From Brachycybe producta (taxonomy: Eukaryota; Arthropoda; Diplopoda; Playtdesmida; Andrognathidae): DNA of 64,000 bases. The position numbers and the translations under genes were made by a program. The first letter of the stretch is position 1; the number at the start of each line of letters is the position of its first letter. The notes beneath the pieces are model-generated. The model searched no databases and was not told where the DNA came from. It saw only the letters and a program-made list of their open reading frames with translations. Of this stretch, positions 1 to 9,517 are shown one piece after another. The DNA lies in assembly GCA_036925085.1 (NCBI GenBank), contig JAUPFP010000001.1, forward strand, positions 17,627,342 through 17,691,341. Direction: 5' to 3'.

Positions 1-396
1 AACTCTGTCCAAGTTTGCCTAGAGCAGATGAAAGATCTAAATAAACTGTAACTATGCTTAAAATGTGGCAGTAGTCTTATTTTTTATATTATTGAATCGA
101 ACTAAGAACTTAAACATTTTGCCATCTAAAACTGCTAACCCAGGTGTAAACCTGGATCATCACTACTAGATGGGACCAAAGGAGACAGCACGATCAACCC
201 GCTTTTCACGGGCGAAAGCCCGAGGATAGCAGACAGCAAAAGATCCTTAAAACTGTAAAGGTTCTTGTGAGGAAACGAACGGGACTAATTTTGTGCCCTT
301 CCTCATTCCAGAATAGGATTAGTGGCCTAGCCAACCACTTTTCAACCGCTCGAAAGAACGCAACGATACTCTGAAACAATTCTATTCACCCCTCAA
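1..396 (+). mobile_element. LTR-retrotransposon internal remnant
   Basis: No protein frame is recognisable. The stretch resembles 43010-43300, where the same order of short blocks appears: an agatcct-aaactgt block, then the block around 'gcctagccaaccac', then the approach to an LTR start. I read both as the 3' internal part of a related LTR element lying just before an LTR. The left edge is cut by the window. The family is uncertain. Confidence 0.4.
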
Positions 397-971
397 TGTT
401 GTAACACCCTGTAACTCCCGTTCCTGCCAAAACCATAGCCTGGGGGGTAAACAACTCCTGCTTGTCCCTCCCTCGCCTCTGACTCACACTTCTGATGCAC
501 ATTGAAGTGGCGGAGTGATACACTTAGGACCATGGTCACTTTGACCTGGTTACACCTCGTAGGTGTACACAGGTCCAAGGTATAAAATGACCATGTTTCT
601 CTTTGTTGATGGTCCTTGTCTTTGCTCTAAATTGTATTACGTTGATTATTCCGTACCACATCTTGGGCATGAGGACGTACCTTTAATAACCAATTCATTC
701 TTGTAAACTTGAGTGTTTCCGTACAAGAATGAATAAAGTGTTTGTAATATAAATCTGCGTTGTCTTTATGTTCGGTAACTAATAACTTCTCTACAGAGGC
801 CAGAGACACCATAAGGCAGGAGACATACGATCCTGATCCTTGAAGCATGTAGTAAGGTGGGGGCCCAGGTAATAGACTGGAGGGCAGCTATGCTCAATTT
901 TGGGGGTTCCTGGAGTAAGGATGGGGTTCATTTTAATTACAGGGCTGGTAGGATTGTGGGTAAAAAGATAG

Positions 972-2495
972 GTGATTTTGTTAAGATTTTTTAGGGTAAG
1001 GTTTTGGGGTTTAGGTGCAAATGCTTTAGGGGGGGTTGATACTAATATGAATGCTCCACAGCTTGTTGCTGGGAGCAATAGTTCCTTTGTTTCAGGTATT
1101 ATTTCTTCAAACACTGTCCAGGAAGGAAATCATTTAGGAAAACACACTTCAGCTATACCTTCACATGTAAAGGTTATGGTGGTTAACTGTAGGAGTCTAC
1201 GAAACAAAGTTCCTGAGTTCATTGCGGCAGTTGAGGAGACTGGTTGCAATATAATTCTTGGTACAGAGTCATGGCTTGATGATACTGTTAATAATGGGGA
1301 AATATTTCCAGATGGTTTCACAGTGTACCGTAGAGACAGGGTTGGTCGTTCTGGAGGTGGGGTTTTCATAGCTATTTCACAAATATTTCATAGTTGCAGG
1401 GAAACAAGTTTTGAAACAGACTGTGAAATAGTATGTTGTAGTTTAAGGCTAAAGAATGGTAAAAAGGTGTTTTTATATTCTTTCTATCGGCCACCGGGAT
1501 CCTCCATAGCAGATGTCACTAGTGTAAGAACTTCTTTGGACACTCTTCATCGTAAATACCATAGCCCAATCATTATTTTAGGAGGTGATGTAAATTTTCC
1601 AAACATCAACTGGGAAATGCATACGGTGATCAGTGGCAGTGACAAGCTATTAGCAGTTTCATTTTTAGATAGTATGAATACTTATTCTATGGAACAGGTT
1701 GTAACTAAACCAACCAGAAATGACAAAATTCTTGATGTAGTACTGACTAATAGTCCGGAGTTATTATCCAATGTTAGGGTATCAGGGGGAATTAGTGATC
1801 ATCAGATTATCTTATGTGATGTTAATGCATGTGTGGAAAAAATTTCTGAGGTTAAAAGAGTAGTGTTTCTTTTTAACAAATGTAATTGGGATGGTTTTAA
1901 GTCACATTTGATAGATAATTTTCATAAATTTAAAGAATGTTTTCATCCTCAAAATGTGAATTTGAATTGGTCACGATTTCATAGTTTAATTTTAAGTGGG
2001 TCTTCCTCCTTTATTCCAACCAAGGTAGTTAGAGACTGTGCCACACCAGTATGGTACACTAGCAAAGTTAAAAGGGCTCTTCGTAAGCAACGCTTATGGA
2101 GGAATAGGGCTAGAAATCACCCAAAATTAGTGAATTGCAATGAATTCCGTATTGCACGCACAGCAGCGAAACGGGAAATCTTGTTAGCTCACGATAATTT
2201 TACAACAGAAACGCTTGGAGAATGGTTACGAACGGACCCAAAATTATTTTGGCGTTACATCAAAAACTCTAGGCGAAGTAGAGAATCTATTCCTTCTCTG
2301 GTTGACACAAATGGGAAGCTTGTTTCAGATCCAGTAGGGAAAGCTACCTTATTAAATGAACAATACAAGAAGGTCTTCACAATTGATGATGGCATACCAC
2401 ATGAGGGTTTTCCTTCAACATCTCTTTTTTATGGATCAAATTGTAATAACTGCAGATGGGATAGTCAAGCAACTTCTAAAATTAGACTCAAATAA
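972..2495 (+). CDS. LINE ORF2, endonuclease part
   Basis: This is the APE-type endonuclease that nicks target DNA for target-primed reverse transcription. Visible motifs in order: NCRSLRNK (about residue 73), TESWL (about 98), YRRDRVGRSGGGVF (about 117), SFYRPPGSS (about 170), GGDVNFPNINWE (about 204) and SDHQIILCD (about 275), so the catalytic Asn, Glu, Asp and His blocks are present. The frame overlaps the ORF1 stop at 992-994, so the true start may be a later ATG near 1047. It leaves frame in the linker between about 2400 and 2460, where the RT frame takes over. The interval to 2495 includes the out-of-frame tail. Confidence 0.8.
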   Translation: MILLRFFRVRFWGLGANALGGVDTNMNAPQLVAGSNSSFVSGIISSNTVQEGNHLGKHTSAIPSHVKVMVVNCRSLRNKVPEFIAAVEETGCNIILGTESWLDDTVNNGEIFPDGFTVYRRDRVGRSGGGVFIAISQIFHSCRETSFETDCEIVCCSLRLKNGKKVFLYSFYRPPGSSIADVTSVRTSLDTLHRKYHSPIIILGGDVNFPNINWEMHTVISGSDKLLAVSFLDSMNTYSMEQVVTKPTRNDKILDVVLTNSPELLSNVRVSGGISDHQIILCDVNACVEKISEVKRVVFLFNKCNWDGFKSHLIDNFHKFKECFHPQNVNLNWSRFHSLILSGSSSFIPTKVVRDCATPVWYTSKVKRALRKQRLWRNRARNHPKLVNCNEFRIARTAAKREILLAHDNFTTETLGEWLRTDPKLFWRYIKNSRRSRESIPSLVDTNGKLVSDPVGKATLLNEQYKKVFTIDDGIPHEGFPSTSLFYGSNCNNCRWDSQATSKIRLK

Positions 2496-3927
2496 AACCT
2501 GTGGTCCAGATGGGATGTATGCTATCATTTTAAAAAATCTTGCACAAGAGTTGGGTCCATACCTTCAGTTAATTTTTCAACAGAGTTTAGATGTAGGTAT
2601 TGTACCAGATATGTGGAAATTAGCTAATGTTAGCCCAATTTTTAAATCAGGAGACAAGTCTCGGGTAACTAATTACAGACCCGTGTCTTTAACCTCGATA
2701 GTTTGCAAGGTCCTTGAACATATTATATATTCCTCCTCAATGAATTTTCTTATGGAAAACAATCTTTTGTGTGATAACCAGCATGGGTTTCTTAGGGGGC
2801 GTTCATGTGAAACCCAGCTTATTCTTTTAGTTGATCACCTTCAGAAAATTTTAGACAAAGGCAGTCAGATAGATTTGGTTTTTCTTGATCTCTGCAAGGC
2901 ATTTGACACAGTTTCTCACTCAAAACTAATGTCAAAAATTAGTGGGTATGGATTGGGTGAACAGGTGTATAATTGGGTGCATTCTTTTTTGAGTGATAGG
3001 AAACAAAGGGTTGTTGCAGGTGGGTCTGAATCTGACTGGATAGGGGTTACATCAGGGGTTCCTCAGGGTAGTTTGTTGGGTCCGCTTCTGTTTCTTTTGT
3101 ATATTAATGACCTCAGCAGTCAAGTTAGCAGCAATTGCCGGCTATTTGCAGATGATACAATAATTTATCGTGAGGTTACCTCTGACAATGATTGCCATAT
3201 TATTGATAGTGACTTGAAAGCAATAGAGGCATGGTGTTCTAAATGGCAACTTCAACTTAATAAGGGAAAATGTTGTGTAATGAGGGTAGCTAGGGGAAGG
3301 AATCCAATAATATTTCCATATAGAATAGGGGCCATTCCACTTAATAACGTAGATTCTTATAAATATTTGGGGGTAACGATTACAGCTAAACTTTCTTGGA
3401 AGCTGCATGTCGAACAGATTATTTTCAAGTCTATGCAGATGCTTAGGTTTAGTCAACGCGTTCTAAGAAGGTGTCCCAGGGAGGTAAAATGTATAGCATA
3501 TCAATCATTAGTACGTCCCCATCTAGAATACTGCAGCTCTGTGTGGAATCCCCACACTGAGGACTTAGCTCACTCTATAGAAATGGTCCAACGCAGGGCA
3601 GCTAGGTTTGTTTGTGGTAAATATGGATATGCCGACAGTGTAACTAAAATGCTTTCAGAGCTTGGTTGGGATAGTTTACTTGCAAGACGTTCAGATTTTA
3701 GTTTTAATATCTTTAATCGAATGCTAGAAGGCTCTTGTCCTAAACCTACTTCAAGTAAACTTTGCAGGGCATTATATTTGGGTAGGGGTGACTACTCTAA
3801 TAAAGTGGGAGAGATTTTTGCACGAACATATTCTTATTACTGGTCATTTGTCCCGAGGGCGATTCGACAATGGAACTCGCTTGCTGGGGATTTTGTGCAG
3901 AAAAAACGTATTTTATGGGAGTCATAA
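2356..3927 (+). CDS. LINE ORF2, reverse transcriptase part
   Basis: This is a reverse transcriptase with an intact-looking core: LTSIVCKVLEHII, FLDLCKAFDTVSH, GVPQGSLLGPLLF and the catalytic FADD (CRLFADDTIIY). A C-terminal region follows with HLEYCSSVWNPH and QRRAARFVCG, typical of CR1/Jockey-group LINEs. The first roughly 35 codons are out-of-frame sequence before the homologous part starts near ITADGIVKQLLKL. It lies one frame off the endonuclease. The ORF ends at 3927 with a normal family C-terminus (ILWES; compare NFVLWE in the copy at 14010). Confidence 0.85.
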   Translation: MNNTRRSSQLMMAYHMRVFLQHLFFMDQIVITADGIVKQLLKLDSNKTCGPDGMYAIILKNLAQELGPYLQLIFQQSLDVGIVPDMWKLANVSPIFKSGDKSRVTNYRPVSLTSIVCKVLEHIIYSSSMNFLMENNLLCDNQHGFLRGRSCETQLILLVDHLQKILDKGSQIDLVFLDLCKAFDTVSHSKLMSKISGYGLGEQVYNWVHSFLSDRKQRVVAGGSESDWIGVTSGVPQGSLLGPLLFLLYINDLSSQVSSNCRLFADDTIIYREVTSDNDCHIIDSDLKAIEAWCSKWQLQLNKGKCCVMRVARGRNPIIFPYRIGAIPLNNVDSYKYLGVTITAKLSWKLHVEQIIFKSMQMLRFSQRVLRRCPREVKCIAYQSLVRPHLEYCSSVWNPHTEDLAHSIEMVQRRAARFVCGKYGYADSVTKMLSELGWDSLLARRSDFSFNIFNRMLEGSCPKPTSSKLCRALYLGRGDYSNKVGEIFARTYSYYWSFVPRAIRQWNSLAGDFVQKKRILWES

Positions 3928-4098
3928 TTTTGTTTTGTTTTGACAATGCATATATTTGCAGCATTAACAAATATTGAAATTGTTGTTGGGTTTATATCAT
4001 TAGGGTTTGATATTTTCTGGTTTTGACAATGCATTATCTATGCTGCACTTGGACTCTTGTCCCTCTGTCATAGGCCTTTATGGCTGCTTGCAGAGTAA

Positions 4099-4136
<38 letters not shown>

Positions 4137-4384
4137 CATCTTCTATCGGTAACAACACACAGGAGAAGATGTACATCAGCATCGACCGATAGAAGGATGG
4201 CCACCATTCTTCTGCATTGATTTCACCCCCATGCAGGAGGATGATCGTAATCCAACTCCATCCAGCTGTTTCTGTAACTCGGATCTTCTTTGTGCGGCCA
4301 CCGCATGATCAAGAGAAGAAACGAGTCGCAGAAAACACCATCTATAAATTGGTAAAATTATAGCGTCGATGTCAAAAGCTCACA

Positions 4385-4613
4385 ACGTGGTTTGTTACAA
4401 TATTATATATCAAAAGGACAATTAATTGTAATTAAATTAAATGATTAAGATATGTAATTATATATTCAAATATGCAAAAACAATTTCAGAAAATTTTATT
4501 CACGTTAAATTTACAACCCAATATTGCACAGTAAGTTACCAATACCATCTCATTGTACCATACCATCTCTATTAAGCTGGTCATAATATTCCTTATGTCA
4601 CAAGAAAGAACTT
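4385..4613. other. AT-rich, no feature seen
   Basis: AT-rich sequence between the end of the LTR and a short MITE. I see no coding frame or repeat structure here. Confidence 0.4.
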
Positions 4614-4622
4614 GATACCATC

Positions 4623-4826
4623 ATAGGCAATTATAAATCGGGACATACAGAAGTTGGCCCCGACCTTTTTATGACGACCGGCAACTTCTAATTGGTTTGT
4701 TGTGTGGTACGACGTTGAAAAAGGGCGGAGCATGTGACGTCAGACTACATAACCAACCAATTAGAAGTTGCCAGTCATAAATAGGGCGGAGCTAACTTCT
4801 GTATGTCCCGATTTCTAATTGCCTGT
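4623..4826. mobile_element. 204-bp palindromic MITE, copy A
   Basis: This inverted-repeat element has tips of the form CAGGCAATTA. The arms carry the block 'gttggc-ccg-cctttttatgacga'. It is flanked by near-identical 9-bp repeats, gataccatc (4614-4622) and gataccaac (4827-4835). The second copy is at 54997-55194 in sphingosine kinase intron 1. An 8-9 bp duplication fits hAT or Mutator-type elements; no transposase is present. Confidence 0.75.
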
Positions 4827-4835
4827 GATACCAAC

Positions 4836-5405
4836 TATCTCTATGGACAGTAACTGCACAACTAAATGAACTAACTAGAAAAGAACAAAAGACAGCTAGT
4901 AAGATAAAAAAATTGTATCAAAGAAAATGGCTCAACAGCTAGATGTGGCCAAAACAGAACAATGGGCCACATTCCGTAAAAGGTGAGAGTTGTGACATGC
5001 CTTCAGAAGTCACCAAGAAATCACCAAATAAAGTTTTAAAAAAGTAAAAAACTAGAATAAATTAAAAAATAAGCAGATATGCAAACATTGGTCAAATATG
5101 TAATTTAAGCCCAAATATGCAAAAATGAGCAAATTAAAAATTTGTTTTTTTGATGTTGTTAGTAACAAAACATTCAGATAACTTACTCCGAGCTTGCTGC
5201 GTATCAGCCAACAATTTATGCCTTTGCATAGAAATCCTCACTTTAGTAATTATATTAAGATAATCAAATCGTATTGTAGTAGGGCTACCATAGATTATAT
5301 TTATAAAATATATTTTTAAAATTATTTTTTTTAACTCAAAATTCGGTTAACACAAAAAAAAATATTCTGGTTTCTTCAATTTCTTGTAAAGCGGGTTTCT
5401 CCGTA
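4836..5405. other. AT-rich, no feature seen
   Basis: Low-complexity AT-rich sequence between two MITEs. Exons of the JmjC-like gene upstream of 6281 would be expected on this side, but none is visible. Confidence 0.4.
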
Positions 5406-5409
5406 TTAA

Positions 5410-6208
5410 GAGGCTACATCGCAAAATTACTTCTAAAAAATCTCCGCAAAGAGCGCTAGCTTCGTCTTTCTATTGGGCACATAGACTCAATAATGTTAAA
5501 GAAAAAATGATAATTTTTAAAATACACAGTCGCGGACATGTTTATTTTTCATATTTAAAGTTGTCCAATATTAAGTAATCTAAGAGCAATGTGCACCTTA
5601 AATATATGCTGATCGAGTGATAGAATGACAAAAAATTGGTAAGTGCGGTTCTATTTTTAAAATCTATTTGAAAATCGCGAATTTCTAACTCTTTATGTTA
5701 AACTCCATTGAGTACGCGCTCGTAAGCAAAAAAACATCCATTAAAATTATAGTATAAATACCTAAAAATAATTTTAAAGAAACACATTTAAACCACAGTG
5801 AACCCAACACATTGGCACACCTGCTGATTTTTTTCTGGTTTTTTAAAATTATTTTTAGATATTTATACAAGCATTTTTCTTGGATGTTTTTTTTGCTTAT
5901 GTGCGCGTACTCAGTCGAGTTTATCATAAGAGTTAGAAATTCTCGATTTTGAAATAGTTTTTAAAAATAGAACCGCACTTAACAATTTTTTGTCATTCTA
6001 TCACTCGATCAGCATATATTTAAGGTGCACGTTGCACTTTGAAAACTTAATATTGGGCAACTTTAAATATGAAAAATAAATGTATTGCCGCGACTGTGTG
6101 TTTTAAAAATTAACATTTTTTCTTTAACATTGGGTCTATGGGCTCAATAATAAAAAAAAAACGATGCTAGCGCTCTTTGCGGAGATTTCTCGAAATAATT
6201 TTGTGTCC
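5410..6208. mobile_element. PAL1 palindromic MITE, copy 1
   Basis: A long foldback element of about 800 bp. It starts TTAA|GAGGCTACATC and ends in a decayed form of the inverse. The left arm contains the blocks AGCGCTAGC, TTGTCCAATATTAAG, TGCAATGTGCACCTTAAATATATGCTGATCGAGTGATAG and so on, and the right arm repeats them inverted. TTAA lies at both edges (5406-5409, 6209-6212). It has no coding capacity. It lies just upstream of the last JmjC-like exons. Confidence 0.9.
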
Positions 6209-6280
6209 TTAACACGAATGAAGGAATTCTTGATTACCTTGGATTGTGAAAATAATCGGAAGTTATCGTTTTGAATCTAG

Positions 6281-6583
6281 CTGGACTACGTTCAGAGGCC
6301 TTCCTGGCAAGCACAATTGTCTGGAAGAAAAACGTGGAAGTTGCTTCCAACTCCAGAATGTGAACATGTTTGCGAAGGCTTCCAGGTGACTGTCGAGAAA
6401 GGCGACATTGGTAAGTATTTTCAGAACTCCAATTCTCTGACATTCTCGCGTTTTTTTTTAACGAAAGCATTCTCGCGGTTTTTTTCTTCTCCTTCAGTGC
6501 TCATCGACACAAACCAGTGGTACCACGATACGTTTGTTGAACCAGGAGACATAAGTATTTCGATCGGATCCGAATACGATTAA
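6281..6583 (+). CDS. JmjC/cupin-like protein, last two exons
   Basis: Two exons of a host gene: 6281-6410 and 6498-6583. The first follows an acceptor (gaatctag|ctgg). It joins across an 87-bp intron with a proper donor (attg|gtaagt) and acceptor (ccttcag|tg), in matching phase. The spliced C-terminus includes GRKTWKLLPTPECEHVC, FQVTVEKGDI, DTNQWYHDT and SISIGSEYD, then stop. A GxKxW...P...C strand, a 'KGD' turn and a WYH motif near the end are what JmjC/cupin-8 dioxygenases show around the second metal-binding histidine. The exact family member is not recognised. Upstream exons are outside the window or hidden by the inserted repeats. A TE-derived origin is unlikely given the clean splicing. 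Confidence 0.6.
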   Translation: MDYVQRPSWQAQLSGRKTWKLLPTPECEHVCEGFQVTVEKGDIGKYFQNSNSLTFSRFFLTKAFSRFFSSPSVLIDTNQWYHDTFVEPGDISISIGSEYD

Positions 6584-6870
6584 ACCAAAGAACCGATTAT
6601 TAATTAATCAAAACGTGTTTTTATAAAAATGATTTACGTAATAATTTTTTATTGTATTTGTTTAAATTTTAGCTTTTATTATTTAGGAATTTTATGTTTG
6701 TTACTAACTTGAGTTATTTATAATATTTGAGTAAAAAAAATTGACCCGCCTTCTGCAGTCGAACCTCGATTATTCGACATTTTCGATAGTTGAACACTTT
6801 ATTTTTATGTTTTTAATGGACGAGGTGTGACGAAAAGTTCATTGATAATAAATACATACTGAACAATTTA
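6584..6870. other. Probable 3' UTR and AT-rich spacer
   Basis: AT-rich sequence directly after the stop of the JmjC-like gene, likely its 3' UTR. No clear AATAAA is seen, only AT-rich variants. Confidence 0.3.
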
Positions 6871-6874
6871 TTAA

Positions 6875-7538
6875 AGAGGCTACAACGCAAAATTACTTCG
6901 AAAAATCGCCACAAACAGCGCTAGCATCGTTTTTCTATTGAGCTCGTAGACTCGTAGTTAAAATACGCAGTCGCTGCAGTATGTTTATTTTTCATATTTA
7001 AAGTTGTCCAATATTAAGTTTTCAAAGTGCAATGTGCACCTTAAATATATGCTGATCGAGTGGTAGAATGACAAACAATTGGTAAGCACGGTTGTATTTT
7101 TAAAAACTATTTTAAAATCGCGAATTTCTAACTTTTATGTTAAACTCCATTGAGTATGCCCAACTAAGAAAAAGACATTCATTAAAATGCTCATAAAAAT
7201 ACGTAAAAAATAATTTAAAAAAGCACAATGAAACGACAGTGAAGCCAACACATTGGCACACGTGCTGATCTCTTTTCTGTTTTTTAAAAATTATTTTTAC
7301 GAGCGCTTAGTCAATTCGCGATTTTGAAATAGTTTTTAAAAATATAACCGTACTTAACAATTTTTTGTCATTCTATCACTCGATCAGCATATATTTAAGG
7401 TGCACATTGCACTTTGAAAACTTAATATTGGACAACTTTAAAAATGAAAAATGTGTATTTTAAAAATTAACATTTTTCCTTTAACGATGCTAGCGCTCTT
7501 TGCAGAGATTTCTCGAAGTAATTTTGCGATGTAGCCTC
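6875..7538. mobile_element. PAL1 palindromic MITE, copy 2
   Basis: Same family as 5410-6208, with both tips intact (GAGGCTACAACGC on the left, GATGTAGCCTC on the right) and TTAA at both sides (6871-6874, 7539-7542). The centre is shorter than in other copies. Confidence 0.9.
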
Positions 7539-7539
7539 T

Positions 7540-8310
7540 TAAATACTAGGTTGTTTCAACCGACCCCTAAACTGAAGCAAGGAGGCCAGCATACACAAAG
7601 CAGATGTGAAAAAAGTACGCATAACAGAATAGTCGATAAAATAAAATCGATTACGACTTGTTTTAGACCGATCGCTGAGCTGCTGACAATAGAGGTGGCA
7701 GCCGGTAGAACCGAACCGTTTCTACTCGGTTCAGAACCGGTTTAATCGATTTGTGGTTCGCGATTTTTTTGGAAACCGCTTCGGATCAGGTTGTCGATCT
7801 TGACGGACCAGTTCAAACCGGTTCCCAATATATTAGCTGATTTGCGCAGCATATTAGTAAGAGGTGCCAAAAGGGTATGTTTTATACAGTATAATACGTC
7901 ACGTATAAAACATTACTTTTGTTTACCCATCCCTGGTATAAACATACTTCAAATTCTGGTTATTTCTGTATTTCAGTTGTGTAAAATGATGAGAAACATG
8001 ATTGCGTTTTAGAAACTAGATGGGGGTAGCTCTGTGTGTATCTTTTAAAATAAGATTTTTATGTGAGTTTGAAATGGATTCAACCTTAAGGAGATTTTTT
8101 TGAAAGATGTCAACATGAAAAGACCGGTAAGTGTTTGAGAAGTACCCTTCTAGTTTCGAAAGCACTATTGAGTTTCTCGTAATTTTGCTCCTGAAAGCCA
8201 AGAATAGTTAAGAGTTTGAAAATCAGCTGCTAATGAACCATCTTGAGTGAAAATAAGATCTGAACTAGTTCTAACCGATCAAGCTTTTACTTTTGGTTTG
8301 TAAAGGCGCG
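7540..8310. other. No gene; GAACCGGTTT-rich block
   Basis: No coding frame is convincing. At about 7690-7830 the motif GAACCGGTTT and its variants recur in both orientations. A related block lies at about 63390-63450, so it is probably a small degenerate repeat. Confidence 0.35.
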
Positions 8311-9275
8311 TTTAGACCAAGCTCGCGAGCCGTTCTAGACTTGTTTGCGAACAGAAAGAGAACCCGGTTTAGATGGGAACTCGTGAACAGCTCCAGAGCT
8401 TGTTTGTGAGCTCCCATCTAAACCGGGTCCTGTTTCTGGTCGTGAGCTCCCGTCTAAAGCCCCTGACACATACGCGGAATTCCGCCAAGGAAAAAGAAAA
8501 TATTAAAAGGAAAAAAAGTCATTTTCTTTTTCTGTATCTCTGTTGTTCACAAATAGAAACAGAAAAGTAATGAGGAAAGTTGTGCAACCTCTATTGAGCA
8601 AGAAAAGAAACGTATTTATTGCCAAAATGGATTCCAATTGCTTTTTTGTCACATGGCACATGCTTCTTTTTTATTGGTGGGAATTTGAATGGAAAATGGG
8701 ATTTTCTGTGCGGAATTTCGTGTTCTAGGCGAGTTCGGTTTCCGTTCTACATGTAGAACACTTCGGGAACAGAAACAACCCGCTTTAGACGGTAGCTTGC
8801 GAACAGTAAAGGGGCATTCACACTAGGCTGGTTTACAAGCCGCTGGTTGCTGCTGGCGATTAGCAGCAACAACAAGCAGCGGCTGCTTTGGGTTCACACT
8901 TGTTCAGTCACTGCTGGTATTAGCAGCGCAACTCATCCAATCACCGTCTTGCAAAAACACAAAATCTAACAACAAACCAACCCAAGCAGTGGAGTTTCAA
9001 CTATTCACTAGTGCCAATACTAGCGACAAGGGGTTCACACTAGCTGGTGGCAGACTGTTAGCAGCATTAAGGGAGTCACATGACCAGCTGGTAGCTGCTA
9101 AAGTTGGACATGTTCAACTTCACCAGCCACTGTTAAAATCACTAGCCTGCTGGAGAAAGTATCTGCTGGTAGCAGTTCACACTATGCTGCTAGCAGGCTA
9201 CAACCAGCCAGCAGCTTATAAACCAGCCTAGTGTGAATGCGCCATAATAGAGCTGTTTGCGAACCAGTACAAAGT
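8311..9275. mobile_element. Nested foldback elements
   Basis: The outer element has inverted blocks around 8311-8475 (the gtttagac, gtttgcgaac and cccatctaaaccggg motifs) and returns with 'tttgcgaac' at about 9253. An inner MITE lies at about 8812-9243, with tips GGCATTCACACTAGGCTGG and its inverse and an interior full of 'agcagc/ctgctg' and 'accagc' motifs. The translated frame across the inner element is a shadow of the repeat. Confidence 0.7.
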
Positions 9276-9446
9276 TCACTCTTGAGGCAGCGCATCATTA
9301 CGTATGTGGGAAAAACCTATACCGAGGATGTGGACAGAAAATTCTCGATTTTCACCGAACGCATATTAATCAAAAAAGACCTTTTTTATTTTTTTGAAGA
9401 AACAAGACATTTATTTTTCTTTATTAAATAAACTATAAATAGTTCA

Positions 9447-9452
9447 ATTGTT
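9447..9452 (-). promoter_or_regulatory. UBFD1 poly-A signal
   Basis: AATAAA on the minus strand about 65 bases beyond the UBFD1 stop codon, at the usual distance for the polyadenylation signal. Confidence 0.6.
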
Positions 9453-9517
9453 TTATTAACTCGTAAAAAAAACTTCTTCCGTCTTCCCCTTCTTAAACAT
9501 TGAGTCATAACCAATTT

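Larger units (their letters stand above)
835..4131 (+). mobile_element. CR1/Jockey-group LINE, nearly whole
   Basis: The LINE holds the end of ORF1, a full endonuclease plus reverse transcriptase ORF2, a 3' UTR (3928 to about 4100) and a poly-A tail at about 4107-4131. It sits inside LTR copy 1. The 5' end is truncated within ORF1. The last ORF1 codons (about 840-994) read like the end of an SGNH esterase domain (WSKDGVHFNYR, with the Asp and His of that family), as in CR1-type ORF1 proteins. The 3' UTR signature 'ccctctg-cata-ggcct' recurs at about 13915, 40740 and 60440, marking other copies of the family. One frameshift in the EN-RT linker is the main visible damage. Confidence 0.85.
397..4384 (+). 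mobile_element. LTR copy 1, split by a LINE
   Basis: This is one of three related LTRs (others at 24890-25491 and 50854-51547, both minus). It begins TGTTGTAACACC and ends AAAAGCTCACA, as TG...CA. It carries a TATA box (ggtataaaatg, about 579) and an AATAAA signal near 731. The first part is 397 to about 835 and the last part about 4132-4384, about 692 bp together, which matches the 694 bp of copy 3. The interval is the nested LINE. No target duplication is evident, so it may belong to the internal remnant at 1-396. It is a fossil of a Gypsy-like family. Confidence 0.6.

Noticed and set aside
8989-9231. An 80-residue ORF
   Set aside because: It spans the inner MITE and simply translates its repeated agcagc/accagc words.
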